A stretch of 64,000 nt of DNA from an uncultured Alphaproteobacteria bacterium. GTDB lineage: Bacteria > Pseudomonadota > Alphaproteobacteria > Rhodobacterales > Rhodobacteraceae. Made by a program: the position numbers and the translations under genes. Below, one piece after another: positions 20,153-30,064 of the stretch. Within the stretch, counting starts at the first letter, position 1; the number at the start of each line of letters is the position of its first letter. The DNA is taken from NCBI GenBank assembly GCA_902537235.1, contig CACBAO010000004.1, forward strand, positions 43,200-107,199, in the 5' to 3' direction. The notes beneath the pieces were generated by a model. That model was given only the letters and a program-made list of their open reading frames with translations. It had not been told where the DNA came from and ran no database searches.

Positions 20153-20172
20153 TTATAGATCGTGATCTATAA
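20153..20172. promoter_or_regulatory. Perfect 9+2+9 palindrome upstream of cofE (candidate operator)
   Basis: TTATAGATC-GT-GATCTATAA, 28 bp upstream of the cofE ATG; no T-tract, so unlikely to be a terminator. Confidence 0.5.
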
Positions 20173-20200
20173 CTAGTATTATCGCAGATTAAGGTAGCTA

Positions 20201-20989
20201 TTGAAGAAAATGTCAAATTCAACGTTAAATTTAAATGTAATTCCGCATATCCCTGACATTGATAACGGTGATGACATTAGTGACATTCTAATTTCTGCTC
20301 TCAACAAATCATCTATATGTCTTAAAGAATTTGACGTTATTTGTATAGCACATAAAATATTTTCAAAAGCTGAAGGATGTATAATAAATTTAAAAGAAGT
20401 TTCTCCCTCCAAAAAAGCAATCGAACTCGGAAAAAGCCTTAGCAAGGACCCAAGAAAAGTCGAAGTCGTATTACAAGAAAGTAATAATATTATTCGCTCT
20501 TTTAAAAGAGCGGAACAAAATGAAGGAACTCTCATTTGTCAGCATAAACTTGGATTTATCTGCGCTAATGCAGGGGTTGACGAGTCCAATGTTGCAGAGC
20601 AGGAAACTGTAGTAACCGTTCCAAAAAATCCTGACCTTAGTGTGCAAGTTTTAAGAGATAAACTAAAAAATTACTTTGACTTGGAGAATTTGGGGATAGT
20701 TATGAGTGATACCTTTGGAAGGCCATGGAGGATTGGACAGGTCAATGTCGCTATTGGTGTCGCAGGAATACCAGCAACAAAAAAAGAGCAGGGAACTACA
20801 GATGCTTGGGGAAATCAATTATACGTGACAGAACCAGCTTTTTGTGATGAAATAGCAGCATCTTCTGGGTTGCTTATGAGCAAAGCAGGGAAATGTCCTG
20901 CAATTTTATTGAGAGGGCTTAGCTGGAGTGGAAAGTACGGCTCTGCAAACGACATTCTAAGAAAACAAAATGAGGATATGTTTAGATGA
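20201..20989 (+). CDS. cofE: Coenzyme F420-0:L-glutamate ligase
   Basis: [45 protein letters not shown] and [14 protein letters not shown] motifs. Confidence 0.93.
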   Translation: MKKMSNSTLNLNVIPHIPDIDNGDDISDILISALNKSSICLKEFDVICIAHKIFSKAEGCIINLKEVSPSKKAIELGKSLSKDPRKVEVVLQESNNIIRSFKRAEQNEGTLICQHKLGFICANAGVDESNVAEQETVVTVPKNPDLSVQVLRDKLKNYFDLENLGIVMSDTFGRPWRIGQVNVAIGVAGIPATKKEQGTTDAWGNQLYVTEPAFCDEIAASSGLLMSKAGKCPAILLRGLSWSGKYGSANDILRKQNEDMFR

Positions 20990-21654
20990 AATTATCAATT
21001 ATTGGAGGAACTGGGCCTCAGGGTAAAGGCCTTGCCCTTAGATTTGCTAAGGCAGGTTTTGAAGTTGCTTTGGGATCACGTGATGAATCCAGAGCTATCA
21101 AAGTTGCAGATAGTTTAACATCAAAAAACCAAAACCTCGTGGGGTCGATAACTGGGCTGTCGAATAGCGAAGCAATAGCATTCACGGACAAGTTTGTAAT
21201 ATTTTCAGTACCTTGGAGCGGTCACAACAATACACTTTCTGAAATCAAAGGGATGCTTGCGGATAAGGTACTTGTTGACATAGTAGTTCCATTGGAAGAC
21301 GGAAACCCGAGAAAAGTAGCTATGCCCCCTGAAGGCTCAGCTACAGAAGCAGCGCAAGCCATGTTAGGGCCTGACATACCAGTAGTTGGAGCCCTCCATA
21401 ATGTTTCCGCGAATACACTTAATCACCTAGAGAAAAAAATTAATTGTGATATCTTGGTATGTGGAAACAATTTGGATGCTAGGTTAGATACTATAGAGTT
21501 GTTAAAAAACTTAGAAGTCGAGGCTTACAATGCTGGTGATGCAACATCAGCGAGATGTTTAGAGGCTATAACACCTATATTGATTAGAATAAATATGTCT
21601 AAAGCGGTGCCTTTTTCACATGCTGGAATAAAAATTTGGCCACCAGAGGAATAA
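20986..21654 (+). CDS. npdG: NADPH:F420 oxidoreductase
   Basis: [33 protein letters not shown] Rossmann motif, [20 protein letters not shown] overlap with cofE. Confidence 0.9.
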   Translation: MKLSIIGGTGPQGKGLALRFAKAGFEVALGSRDESRAIKVADSLTSKNQNLVGSITGLSNSEAIAFTDKFVIFSVPWSGHNNTLSEIKGMLADKVLVDIVVPLEDGNPRKVAMPPEGSATEAAQAMLGPDIPVVGALHNVSANTLNHLEKKINCDILVCGNNLDARLDTIELLKNLEVEAYNAGDATSARCLEAITPILIRINMSKAVPFSHAGIKIWPPEE

Positions 21655-22670
21655 AAAAGGAGGAAGATATGGAATTTGCAATTTGTTTTAAAGGGTTTGT
21701 TCAACCAGATCGAGCAAAAGCGCTGGTTAGATTGGCTGAAAGCGCTGGATTCACGTATTGCTGGTTCTACGACAGCCACATACTTTGGAGAGAAAGCTTT
21801 GCTCAAATGGCTATGTGTATGGAACATACAAAAAAAATGAGGTTTGGACCGTGTGTAACCAATCCCAACACAAGAGACTGGTCTTTAGCGGCATCAATGT
21901 TTGGCTCACTTGCTTTACAATCCAATGGACGATTTGATATTGGTGTTGGAAGAGGCGATAGCGCTGTCCGCGTAATGGGGAAAAAGCCTTCTAACCTAGC
22001 ACGAATGGAAGAATTTATTTTAAAAGTTAAGGCAATGGTTAAGGGAGATGAAGTCCAGTATGGTGATGTTCCCAACCCAATCCAATTCCCATGGGCAGAA
22101 GGATATGATTTACCCGTCTGGGTAGCTGCCTATGGACCAAAGGCTCTTACATCTGCTGGAAAAGTTGGAGATGGTCTGGTGCTTCAAATTGCTTCCCCAA
22201 CCGTTTGCAAATGGCTCAGAGATCAAGCGGTAAATGCAGGAGAAGAACACGGACGTGATATGTCAGACTACAAGGTAATGGTGGCCGCACCTGCTTACTT
22301 TGGAGACAGAGCAGAAAGTATTGAGAAAGTAAAGTGGTTTCCCGCTATGGTTGGAAATCACGTAGCTGACATAGTTGAGAAGTATGGTGAAGATAACAAA
22401 GACATTCCCAACAGCCTCACGGACTATATTAAAGATCGCCGCGGCTATGATTACTCTAAACATGGCCAGAGCGACAATCCCTATTTAGAATTTATCACAG
22501 ATGAAATAGTTGAAGAGTTTTGTGTTTTGGGAACCGCTGATCAACATGTAAAAAAACTTAAAACATTAAAAGACCTCGGAGTAACCCAATTCAATATTTA
22601 TCTGGATAGCGGAGACGAAGAGAGAATTATCGCAGAGTATGGAGAAAATGTTATACCAGCTTTTTCATAA
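21636..22670 (+). CDS. LLM-class F420-dependent oxidoreductase (5,10-methylene-H4MPT reductase-like)
   Basis: Luciferase-like fold signatures ([72 protein letters not shown]); true start likely ATG 21669 with an upstream AGGAGGAAG SD. Confidence 0.9.
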   Translation: MATRGIKKEEDMEFAICFKGFVQPDRAKALVRLAESAGFTYCWFYDSHILWRESFAQMAMCMEHTKKMRFGPCVTNPNTRDWSLAASMFGSLALQSNGRFDIGVGRGDSAVRVMGKKPSNLARMEEFILKVKAMVKGDEVQYGDVPNPIQFPWAEGYDLPVWVAAYGPKALTSAGKVGDGLVLQIASPTVCKWLRDQAVNAGEEHGRDMSDYKVMVAAPAYFGDRAESIEKVKWFPAMVGNHVADIVEKYGEDNKDIPNSLTDYIKDRRGYDYSKHGQSDNPYLEFITDEIVEEFCVLGTADQHVKKLKTLKDLGVTQFNIYLDSGDEERIIAEYGENVIPAFS

Positions 22671-22768
22671 AATGTTTCAGTTATTGAAAAACAGACTTTT
22701 CTCCATTTCTTAGCTGTAAAAAACTGAATTACAAATATAGCTCAGGTAAATCTTAGGTTAATTAGCTC

Positions 22769-23680
22769 TTGATAAAAAAAATATCAGTAGAGACATCAGA
22801 GGTTTGGGGACACGGAGCAATGCTCCTTTTCTCCCTTTGTGTATCAGTTTCATATATTTTAGGCGCCATGGTAGCAAATGACATAGAGCCAGGAGCCATA
22901 ACAGCAGCAAGGTTTTTGATAGGAGCAATTGTAATGGGAACATTATTGTTTATTTCAAAAAACCTTAAGAGAGAGGACTTCAAAAAACCATGGCGATTTT
23001 TGATCCTCGGGTTGAGTATAGTTATTTATTTTGTATTAATGTTCGAAGCACTAAAAACAGCTTCTTCTTTTTCACTAGCTGTAGTTTTTACGCTCACCCC
23101 TTTTATTGCACTTTTTTTTGAATATTTTTTAAATAAAAAAGTGACTCTTAGGGCGTTATTTGCAATTTCTCTTGGAGCAATGGGAGCGATTTGGGTGATT
23201 TTTGAAGGCAATCTAGAAAACCTTTTAGCATTTAAAATAGGCTATGGTGAACTACTCTTTTTTTGGGGGTGTGTTGGACACGCTTTATATGCTATTTTGA
23301 TCCCTGTTCTAAACAAAGGGGAAAATGCGGCATCGCAAACCTTAGGAACTTTAAGTGCTGGATTTCTACTACTTTTTTTAATTTTTACTAATGATATTGT
23401 TGAAACAAATTGGCTTAGCCTATCTCCATTGGTCTGGATAACTACAATTTACTTGGCAACTATTGCGACAGCTTTTACTTTTTTTTTAATCCAGTTTGCA
23501 GCGAAAAGAATAAGCGCTTCAAAAGTAATGGCATACACCTATGCTGTTCCTTTTTGGGTGGCCTTAGGCGAAATAATTATTAACTCTCGCTTTCCAAATG
23601 CAAACATAATTTTTGGAGGCTTGATAATTGCCTTTGCATTATTAGTGCTAATTAGTGATAATACAAGGGCGAAGATATAA
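22769..23680 (+). CDS. EamA/DMT-family transporter
   Basis: 10 TM helices with two EamA repeats. Confidence 0.85.
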   Translation: MIKKISVETSEVWGHGAMLLFSLCVSVSYILGAMVANDIEPGAITAARFLIGAIVMGTLLFISKNLKREDFKKPWRFLILGLSIVIYFVLMFEALKTASSFSLAVVFTLTPFIALFFEYFLNKKVTLRALFAISLGAMGAIWVIFEGNLENLLAFKIGYGELLFFWGCVGHALYAILIPVLNKGENAASQTLGTLSAGFLLLFLIFTNDIVETNWLSLSPLVWITTIYLATIATAFTFFLIQFAAKRISASKVMAYTYAVPFWVALGEIIINSRFPNANIIFGGLIIAFALLVLISDNTRAKI

Positions 23681-23709
23681 GAAGATATATAATTTGTTAA
23701 GAGGATCGA

Positions 23710-24957
23710 ATGTCAACACCAGCAGCTAATTTAAAAATAAATTCATCTCGTCTTTGGGAATCCTTAATGGAGATGGCAAAAATAGGTCCCGGTGTCGCAG
23801 GTGGAAACAACAGACAAACACTCACGGACGAAGACGCAGAAGGACGAGAGTTGTTCAAAAAGTGGTGTGATAAAGAAAGTTTGGAAATGGGTGTTGACAA
23901 AATGGGAACAATGTTCGCTAGACGTGAAGGAACAGACCCTAATGCTTTACCTGTATACGTTGGAAGCCATCTAGATACCCAGCCAACCGGGGGTAAGTAT
24001 GATGGAGTTTTAGGAGTTCTAGGTGGGTTGGAGATAATAAGAACACTCAATGAACTTGATATAAAAACAAAGCATCCAATTGTAGTCGTAAATTTTACAA
24101 ATGAAGAAGGAACTCGCTTTGCACCTCCAATGATGGCGTCAGGAGTTTTTGCAGGAGTACATGAACTCCAATGGGCTTATGATCGAAAGGATGCAGCAGG
24201 AAAAACGTTTGGAGAAGAAATCAATCGAATTGGATGGATCGGTGACGAAGAAGTAGGATCACGAAAAATGCATGCTTTTTTTGAACTCCACATAGAGCAA
24301 GGGCCGATATTAGAGGCTGAAAATAAAGATATTGGCGTTGTGACCCATGGTCAAGGGCTAAATTGGATACAAGTCACTCTTACTGGTCGGGAAAGTCATA
24401 CGGGATCAACCCCAATGCCGATGCGTAAAAATGCCGGTCTAGGGATGGCTAGGATAACAGAACTAGTTCAGGAGATCGCTATGAGTCACCAACCATCCGC
24501 AGTTGGTGGAATAGGTCAATGCGATGTGTTTCCTAATAGTAGAAACATAATCCCTGGGAAAGTGGTGTTTACTATAGATTTTAGATCTCCATCATTTGAC
24601 GTTCAGGATGATATGGAAACCCGTTTGTATGAAGGAGCAAAAAAAATTGCTTCTGATTTAGACTTGAATGTGGAATTTGAAAAGGTAGGGCATTTTGACC
24701 CCGTGACCTTTGATGAAGGATGTGTAGACAAAGTTAGAAGAGCCGCTGAAAGATTAGGGTATTCACATAAAAATATTATATCGGGAGCAGGGCATGACGC
24801 TTGTTGGATAAATAAAGTAGCACCAACAGCGATGATAATGTGCCCGTGCGTCGACGGTTTGAGCCACAATGAAGCAGAAGAGATATCCGAAAGTTGGGCT
24901 TCAGCTGGTGCCGATGTTTTATTGCATGCAGTATTAGAAGCTGCGGAAATAGTTTAA
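23710..24957 (+). CDS. Zn-dependent hydrolase (N-carbamoyl-amino acid hydrolase / beta-ureidopropionase, HyuC/AllC family)
   Basis: VGSHLDTQPTGGKYDGVLGVLGGLE, NFTNEEGTRFAPPMMASGVFAG, FELHIEQGPILE, GAGHDACW. Confidence 0.92.
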   Translation: MSTPAANLKINSSRLWESLMEMAKIGPGVAGGNNRQTLTDEDAEGRELFKKWCDKESLEMGVDKMGTMFARREGTDPNALPVYVGSHLDTQPTGGKYDGVLGVLGGLEIIRTLNELDIKTKHPIVVVNFTNEEGTRFAPPMMASGVFAGVHELQWAYDRKDAAGKTFGEEINRIGWIGDEEVGSRKMHAFFELHIEQGPILEAENKDIGVVTHGQGLNWIQVTLTGRESHTGSTPMPMRKNAGLGMARITELVQEIAMSHQPSAVGGIGQCDVFPNSRNIIPGKVVFTIDFRSPSFDVQDDMETRLYEGAKKIASDLDLNVEFEKVGHFDPVTFDEGCVDKVRRAAERLGYSHKNIISGAGHDACWINKVAPTAMIMCPCVDGLSHNEAEEISESWASAGADVLLHAVLEAAEIV

Positions 24958-24970
24958 TTGGGAGGGTAAA

Positions 24971-26431
24971 ATGACTAAAGTAATAAAAGGTGGAACCATT
25001 GTAACATCTGACCGAGAGTGGAAAGCTGATGTATTAATCGAAAATGAAAAAATAAAGCAGATAGGGGAAAATCTAAAGGGAGACGAGACCATTGACGCAG
25101 AGGGCGCTTATGTGATCCCCGGCGGAATAGACCCCCATACGCACCTCGAAATGCCTTTTATGGGTACTACTGCCGCAGAGACTTTTGAAACAGGCACCTG
25201 GGCAGCCGCAGTTGGCGGCACAACGATGTTAGTAGACTTCTGTCTTCCTGGTGAGGATGGCAGTTTGGTTAATGCAGTAAAAGAATGGCATAGAAAATCA
25301 GAGCCTCAAATTTGTTCTGACATCGGTTATCACATGGCGGTTACAGGTTGGTCTGAACAGATTTTTGATGAAATGCCAAAGGTAGTTGAGATGGGAGTAA
25401 ATTCCTTCAAGCATTTTATGGCTTATAAAGGAGCCCTAATGATTGAGGATGATGAAATGTTTGCATCTTTTAAAAGATGTGCAGCTATCGGTGCTCTGCC
25501 TATGGTTCACGCCGAAAATGGTGATATTGTTGCCGAGCTTCAGCAAAAATACCTCCAAGAAGGAGTAACTGGTCCTGAGGGGCACGCATACTCAAGACCT
25601 CCAGAAGTTGAAGGAGAAGCAGCTAATAGAGCGATAATGATAGCCGATGCTGCAGGAGTACCACTATATGTTGTTCATGTATCTTGTGAGCAGGCTCATG
25701 AGGCTATTAGAAGAGCTAGGCAAAAAGGTATGAGAGTTTTTGGTGAACCCCTTATTCAATTTCTAACGCTAGATGAGAGCGAATACTTTAATAAAGATTG
25801 GGAACATGCTGCTAGACGAGTCATGTCACCTCCCTTTAGAGACAAATCTCATCAAGATGGATTATGGGCTGGTCTTCAGTCTGGATCTCTTCAGGTTGTT
25901 GCTACAGACCATGCCGCGTTTTCAACGGAACAAAAAAGAATGGGAGTAAATGATTTCACTAAGATTCCAAATGGAAGTAACGGGCTAGAGGAACGGTTAT
26001 CAGTTCTTTGGACTCAGGGCGTAGAAACGGGACGACTAACCCGACAGGAGTTTGTTGCAATTACTTCAAGTAATATTGCTAAAATTCTAAACATTTATCC
26101 AAAAAAAGGAGCAATTTTAGAAGGAGCAGATGCAGATATTGTTGTTTGGGACCCAAAGATTTCTAAAACAATTTCGACTAGTACTCATAAATCAATTTTA
26201 GACTACAATGTTTTCGAGGGATTCGAAGTCACAGCACAACCAAGATACACATTATCTAGAGGCGATGTAATATGGGCATGGGGCAAGAATTCTAGTCCAC
26301 AACCAGGAAGGGGTAGATTCGTCCCAAGACCTGCTTTCCCAGCATTGCATAGTGCAGTATCAAAGTGGAAGGCGCTAAATACACCAAGAAAAATTGAACG
26401 TGATCCTTTAAATATACCTGCTGGAGTATAA
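24971..26431 (+). CDS. Dihydropyrimidinase / D-hydantoinase family amidohydrolase
   Basis: VIPGGIDPHTHLEMPFMGTTAAETFETGTWAAAVGGTT, FKHFMAYKGALMIEDDE (carboxylated-Lys motif), VATDHAAF, GSNGLEERL. Confidence 0.93.
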   Translation: MTKVIKGGTIVTSDREWKADVLIENEKIKQIGENLKGDETIDAEGAYVIPGGIDPHTHLEMPFMGTTAAETFETGTWAAAVGGTTMLVDFCLPGEDGSLVNAVKEWHRKSEPQICSDIGYHMAVTGWSEQIFDEMPKVVEMGVNSFKHFMAYKGALMIEDDEMFASFKRCAAIGALPMVHAENGDIVAELQQKYLQEGVTGPEGHAYSRPPEVEGEAANRAIMIADAAGVPLYVVHVSCEQAHEAIRRARQKGMRVFGEPLIQFLTLDESEYFNKDWEHAARRVMSPPFRDKSHQDGLWAGLQSGSLQVVATDHAAFSTEQKRMGVNDFTKIPNGSNGLEERLSVLWTQGVETGRLTRQEFVAITSSNIAKILNIYPKKGAILEGADADIVVWDPKISKTISTSTHKSILDYNVFEGFEVTAQPRYTLSRGDVIWAWGKNSSPQPGRGRFVPRPAFPALHSAVSKWKALNTPRKIERDPLNIPAGV

Positions 26432-26452
26432 AAGCCACACGAAGGAAAACTT

Positions 26453-27226
26453 ATGATAAGCGTATCCGATGTTAATCTAACATTTGAAACAAATGACGGT
26501 CCTGTAAATGCGTTAAGGAGTGTATCTTTGGAAGTCAATGAAGGAGATTTTGTATCCTTTATTGGACCGTCTGGATGTGGGAAAACAACTCTTCTCAGAG
26601 TTATTGCAGCTCTTGAGACACCTACAGACGGTAAGGTAATTGTAAATAACATGACACCTGATGAAGCAAGAAAAGCCAGAGAATATGGGTATGTGTTCCA
26701 GGCTGCGGGGTTATACCCCTGGAGGACAGTAAGTGGAAACATTAAGCTGCCTCTAGAGATTATGGGGTATTCTGCTAGTGAGAAAGAAGACCGAACTCGA
26801 AAAGTAATAGACTTAGTAGAATTAAAGGGGTTTGAAAAAAAGTTTCCTTGGCAGTTGTCTGGTGGAATGCAACAACGAGCATCTATAGCAAGAGCTTTGG
26901 CGTTTGACGCAAATATTCTGCTAATGGACGAGCCTTTTGGAGCTCTCGACGAAATTGTAAGAGATAGATTGAACGGAGAACTTTTAAATTTGTGGGGTCG
27001 AACCGATAAAACTATTTGTTTTGTTACACATTCAATTCCAGAGGCCGTTTTCTTATCAACAAAAATTGTGGTCATGTCTCCTAGACCAGGAAGAATAACG
27101 GACGTAATAGAGAGCCCACTACCAAAAAATCGCGATTTAAATATAAGAGATAGTCAGGAGTTTATAAAAATTGCACAAAGAGTGAGAGAAGGCTTAAAGG
27201 CTGGTCAAACCGAAGATGTTTTTTAG
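26453..27226 (+). CDS. ABC transporter ATP-binding protein (SsuB/TauB/ThiZ type)
   Basis: [42 protein letters not shown]. Confidence 0.93.
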   Translation: MISVSDVNLTFETNDGPVNALRSVSLEVNEGDFVSFIGPSGCGKTTLLRVIAALETPTDGKVIVNNMTPDEARKAREYGYVFQAAGLYPWRTVSGNIKLPLEIMGYSASEKEDRTRKVIDLVELKGFEKKFPWQLSGGMQQRASIARALAFDANILLMDEPFGALDEIVRDRLNGELLNLWGRTDKTICFVTHSIPEAVFLSTKIVVMSPRPGRITDVIESPLPKNRDLNIRDSQEFIKIAQRVREGLKAGQTEDVF

Positions 27227-27240
27227 AAGGATTTATAAAA

Positions 27241-28110
27241 ATGAAAACATCTTACCTTGCAAATAAATTTATTCCTGTTTCCACAATAGTAATTTTAATA
27301 GGAATATTTTGGTACCTGGTCGCGGTTCCAATGAACTCTGATAAAGTTTCAAGACAGTTTAAAAACCTTCCAACCGGTGAGCATATACTTAAGTGCTGGA
27401 GTTTGAAAAAACCAAAGCTTCCTACCCCGCATCAAATTATTACTGAGATGGTAAATACTATTTTTTTTAAAAAAATCAGTTCAAAGCGTTCTCTTGTTTA
27501 TCATGGATGGATTACTTTGCAGGCAACCTTAGCAGGATTTTTCTTGGGTACGCTCCTAGGAATTTTACTAGCTTTAGGAATAGTACATAATAAAGCGATG
27601 GACCTTAGTGTAATGCCTTGGGTAATTGCCAGTCAAACTATCCCCATTCTTGCTATAGCACCAATGATAATAGTTGTGATGAATTCAGTTGGGGTAACAG
27701 GTTTGTTACCAAAAGCAATTATTTCTATGTATCTCTCTTTTTTTCCAGTCGTTGTAGGTATGGTAAAAGGCTTGAGATCACCAGACCAGATTCAGCTAGA
27801 TCAAATGAAGACCTGGTCTGCGTCTTCAAACCAAATTTTGTGGTATTTGAGGTTTCCTTCCTCTTTACCTTTTCTTTTTGCTTCATTAAAGGTCGGAGTA
27901 GCTGCCTCTCTGGTCGGTGCTATAGTCGGGGAGCTTCCTTCGGGTGCTATTGCCGGTTTGGGCGCTAGAATGCTAGCAGGCACGTATTATGGTCAGACAA
28001 TTATGATTTGGAGCGCTTTGTTTGCTGCCGCTTTTATTGCCGCATTTTTAGTATTCACAATAGATTTTTTACAAAAAATCACGCTTAAAAAAATGGCTAT
28101 TATCAGATGA
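27241..28110 (+). CDS. ABC transporter permease (SsuC/ThiX type)
   Basis: Binding-protein-dependent transport inner-membrane motif; position in operon. Confidence 0.9.
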   Translation: MKTSYLANKFIPVSTIVILIGIFWYLVAVPMNSDKVSRQFKNLPTGEHILKCWSLKKPKLPTPHQIITEMVNTIFFKKISSKRSLVYHGWITLQATLAGFFLGTLLGILLALGIVHNKAMDLSVMPWVIASQTIPILAIAPMIIVVMNSVGVTGLLPKAIISMYLSFFPVVVGMVKGLRSPDQIQLDQMKTWSASSNQILWYLRFPSSLPFLFASLKVGVAASLVGAIVGELPSGAIAGLGARMLAGTYYGQTIMIWSALFAAAFIAAFLVFTIDFLQKITLKKMAIIR

Positions 28111-28949
28111 ATATTTTTTTATTTCTTTTTTTCATTATTTGGCTAGGGGGGTGGTGGATTAATATAAAAATATCTAAATTCAACGACCCTAATTTGCCTA
28201 GATTTATAGTTCCATCTCTATTCGGAATGGTAATTCTCTTAATGTGGGAGTTAGCTGTCATCGGATTACAAATAAATCCCATATTGTTACCTGCTCCATC
28301 GGCAATAGCGTTAAAGTTTTCTCGTTCTTTAGACATTCTGTGGATTGATTTTGTACAGACCTTGATAAAAGGCGCTCTCTCTGGTTACATATTAGGTTGT
28401 GGTGCTGCTTTTCTTACGGCTATTGCTATTGATAAGTTTAATTTTCTTAAACGAGGTCTGTTACCTTTGGGCAATTTTATTTCAGCACTTCCAATTGTGG
28501 GCATGGCTCCAATTTTTGTAATGTGGTTCGGATTCGACTGGCAATCAAAATGCGCGATTGTTGTAGTTATGGTTTATTTTCCGATGCTTGTAAATTGCGT
28601 GCAAGGATTAGAACTTATAGACCCCAACCGGCAAGACCTTATGAGAACATACAGCGCGTCCTACACTCAAACACTTATTAAACTTCGTTTGCCATCTGCT
28701 TTGCCCTTTATCTTTAATGGATTAAAAATATGTTCAACCCTTGCATTAATTGGTGCGATTGTTGCTGAGTTTTTTGGATCTCCCATTAAAGGGATGGGAT
28801 TTCGTATATCCTCCGAAGTTGGTCGATTTGCATTGGACATGGTATGGGCAGAAATCTTTGTCGCAGCAATTGCTGGCTGCCTTTTTTATGGCTTAATTGC
28901 TATAATTGAAAAGCGCACAACGTTTTGGCATCCTAGCCAACAAAAATAA
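28107..28949 (+). CDS. ABC transporter permease (SsuC/ThiX type)
   Basis: TM permease; starts within an ATGA overlap of the previous gene. Confidence 0.9.
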   Translation: MNIFLFLFFIIWLGGWWINIKISKFNDPNLPRFIVPSLFGMVILLMWELAVIGLQINPILLPAPSAIALKFSRSLDILWIDFVQTLIKGALSGYILGCGAAFLTAIAIDKFNFLKRGLLPLGNFISALPIVGMAPIFVMWFGFDWQSKCAIVVVMVYFPMLVNCVQGLELIDPNRQDLMRTYSASYTQTLIKLRLPSALPFIFNGLKICSTLALIGAIVAEFFGSPIKGMGFRISSEVGRFALDMVWAEIFVAAIAGCLFYGLIAIIEKRTTFWHPSQQK

Positions 28950-29009
28950 CATTGCGTATCAATGGAATTTGATTAACAATTAAAAAAAAGATCACTAAGA
29001 GGGAAAATA

Positions 29010-29996
29010 ATGAAGAAGATTCTATCTATATTGACCTGTGCTTTTATATTAAGTACATCAGCCGTTTTTTCTGCTGACAAGGTCACAATCCAGTTAAAAT
29101 GGGTTACTCAAGCTCAATTCGCTGGATATTATGTTGCGAAAGATAAAGGCTTTTATGATGCTGAAGGCCTTGATGTTACTATTAAACCAGGTGGGCCAGA
29201 TATTGCCCCTGCTCAAGTGTTAGCTGGTGGTGGGGCCGATGTTATGGTCGACTGGATGCCTTCTGCTTTAGCAGCTCGAGAAAAAGGTCTTCCACTGGTA
29301 AACATAGCTCAGCCGTTTAAGAGTTCAGGCATGATGCTTACTTGCCGAAAAGATATGGGTGTAAACACTACTGCTGATCTAAAAGGAAAAACTTTAGGAG
29401 TATGGTTCTACGGAAATGAGTACCCATTCCTAAGTTGGATGAGCCGATTAGGACTAAAAACAGATGGTAGTACAAATGGAGTAACTGTTTTAAGGCAGGG
29501 ATGGGGCGTTGAACCTTTAACTGAAGGTCAGGCAGCATGCGTATCCACTATGTCCTACAATGAGTATTGGGTTGTTAGAGACGCAGGCTACTCTCCCGAA
29601 CAGCTGACAGTTTTTAAATACCAGTCTGAAGGTGCTGCAACTCTTGAAGATGGGTTATATGTACACGAGAAAAACCTTAGCGATGCCGCATTTAAAGACA
29701 AAATGGTCAGATTTGTAAGAGCATCTATGAAAGGTTGGAAGTATGCAGAAGCAAACCCAAAAGAAGCCGCGATGATTATTCTAGATAACGATGATGCAGG
29801 TGTACAAACGGAGAAGCATCAGGTCAGAATGATGGGCGAAATTGCAAAGCTTACAGCTGGATCGAATGGTTCACTGGACCCCGCAGATTATGAGAGAACC
29901 GTTAAGGTTTTAATGTCTGGTGATTCAGACCCTGTGATAACAAAGAAACCATCAGGTGCTTGGACTAACGAAATAACAAATGCAGCACTGAACTAG
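29010..29996 (+). CDS. ABC transporter substrate-binding protein (NMT1/THI5-like)
   Basis: Signal peptide; VTIQLKWVTQAQFAGYYVAKDKGFYDAEGLDVTIKPGGPDIAPAQVLAGGGADV. Confidence 0.92.
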   Translation: MKKILSILTCAFILSTSAVFSADKVTIQLKWVTQAQFAGYYVAKDKGFYDAEGLDVTIKPGGPDIAPAQVLAGGGADVMVDWMPSALAAREKGLPLVNIAQPFKSSGMMLTCRKDMGVNTTADLKGKTLGVWFYGNEYPFLSWMSRLGLKTDGSTNGVTVLRQGWGVEPLTEGQAACVSTMSYNEYWVVRDAGYSPEQLTVFKYQSEGAATLEDGLYVHEKNLSDAAFKDKMVRFVRASMKGWKYAEANPKEAAMIILDNDDAGVQTEKHQVRMMGEIAKLTAGSNGSLDPADYERTVKVLMSGDSDPVITKKPSGAWTNEITNAALN

Positions 29997-30021
29997 TTTT
30001 AGTTGGACAATGTATAATTTG

Positions 30022-30050
30022 AAAAGGCGGAAAATCATCCGCCTTTTCTT
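30022..30050 (+). terminator. Intrinsic terminator after the substrate-binding protein gene
   Basis: AAAAGGCGGA-aaatca-TCCGCCTTTTCTT. Confidence 0.8.
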
Positions 30051-30064
30051 ACTTAGAAAATATA

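Noticed and set aside
26203-27075. 290-aa minus-strand ORF
   Set aside because: It lies antisense to the strongly supported hydantoinase 3' end and ABC ATPase; translation is low-complexity Ser/Pro-rich with no recognisable motif. It is a shadow ORF.
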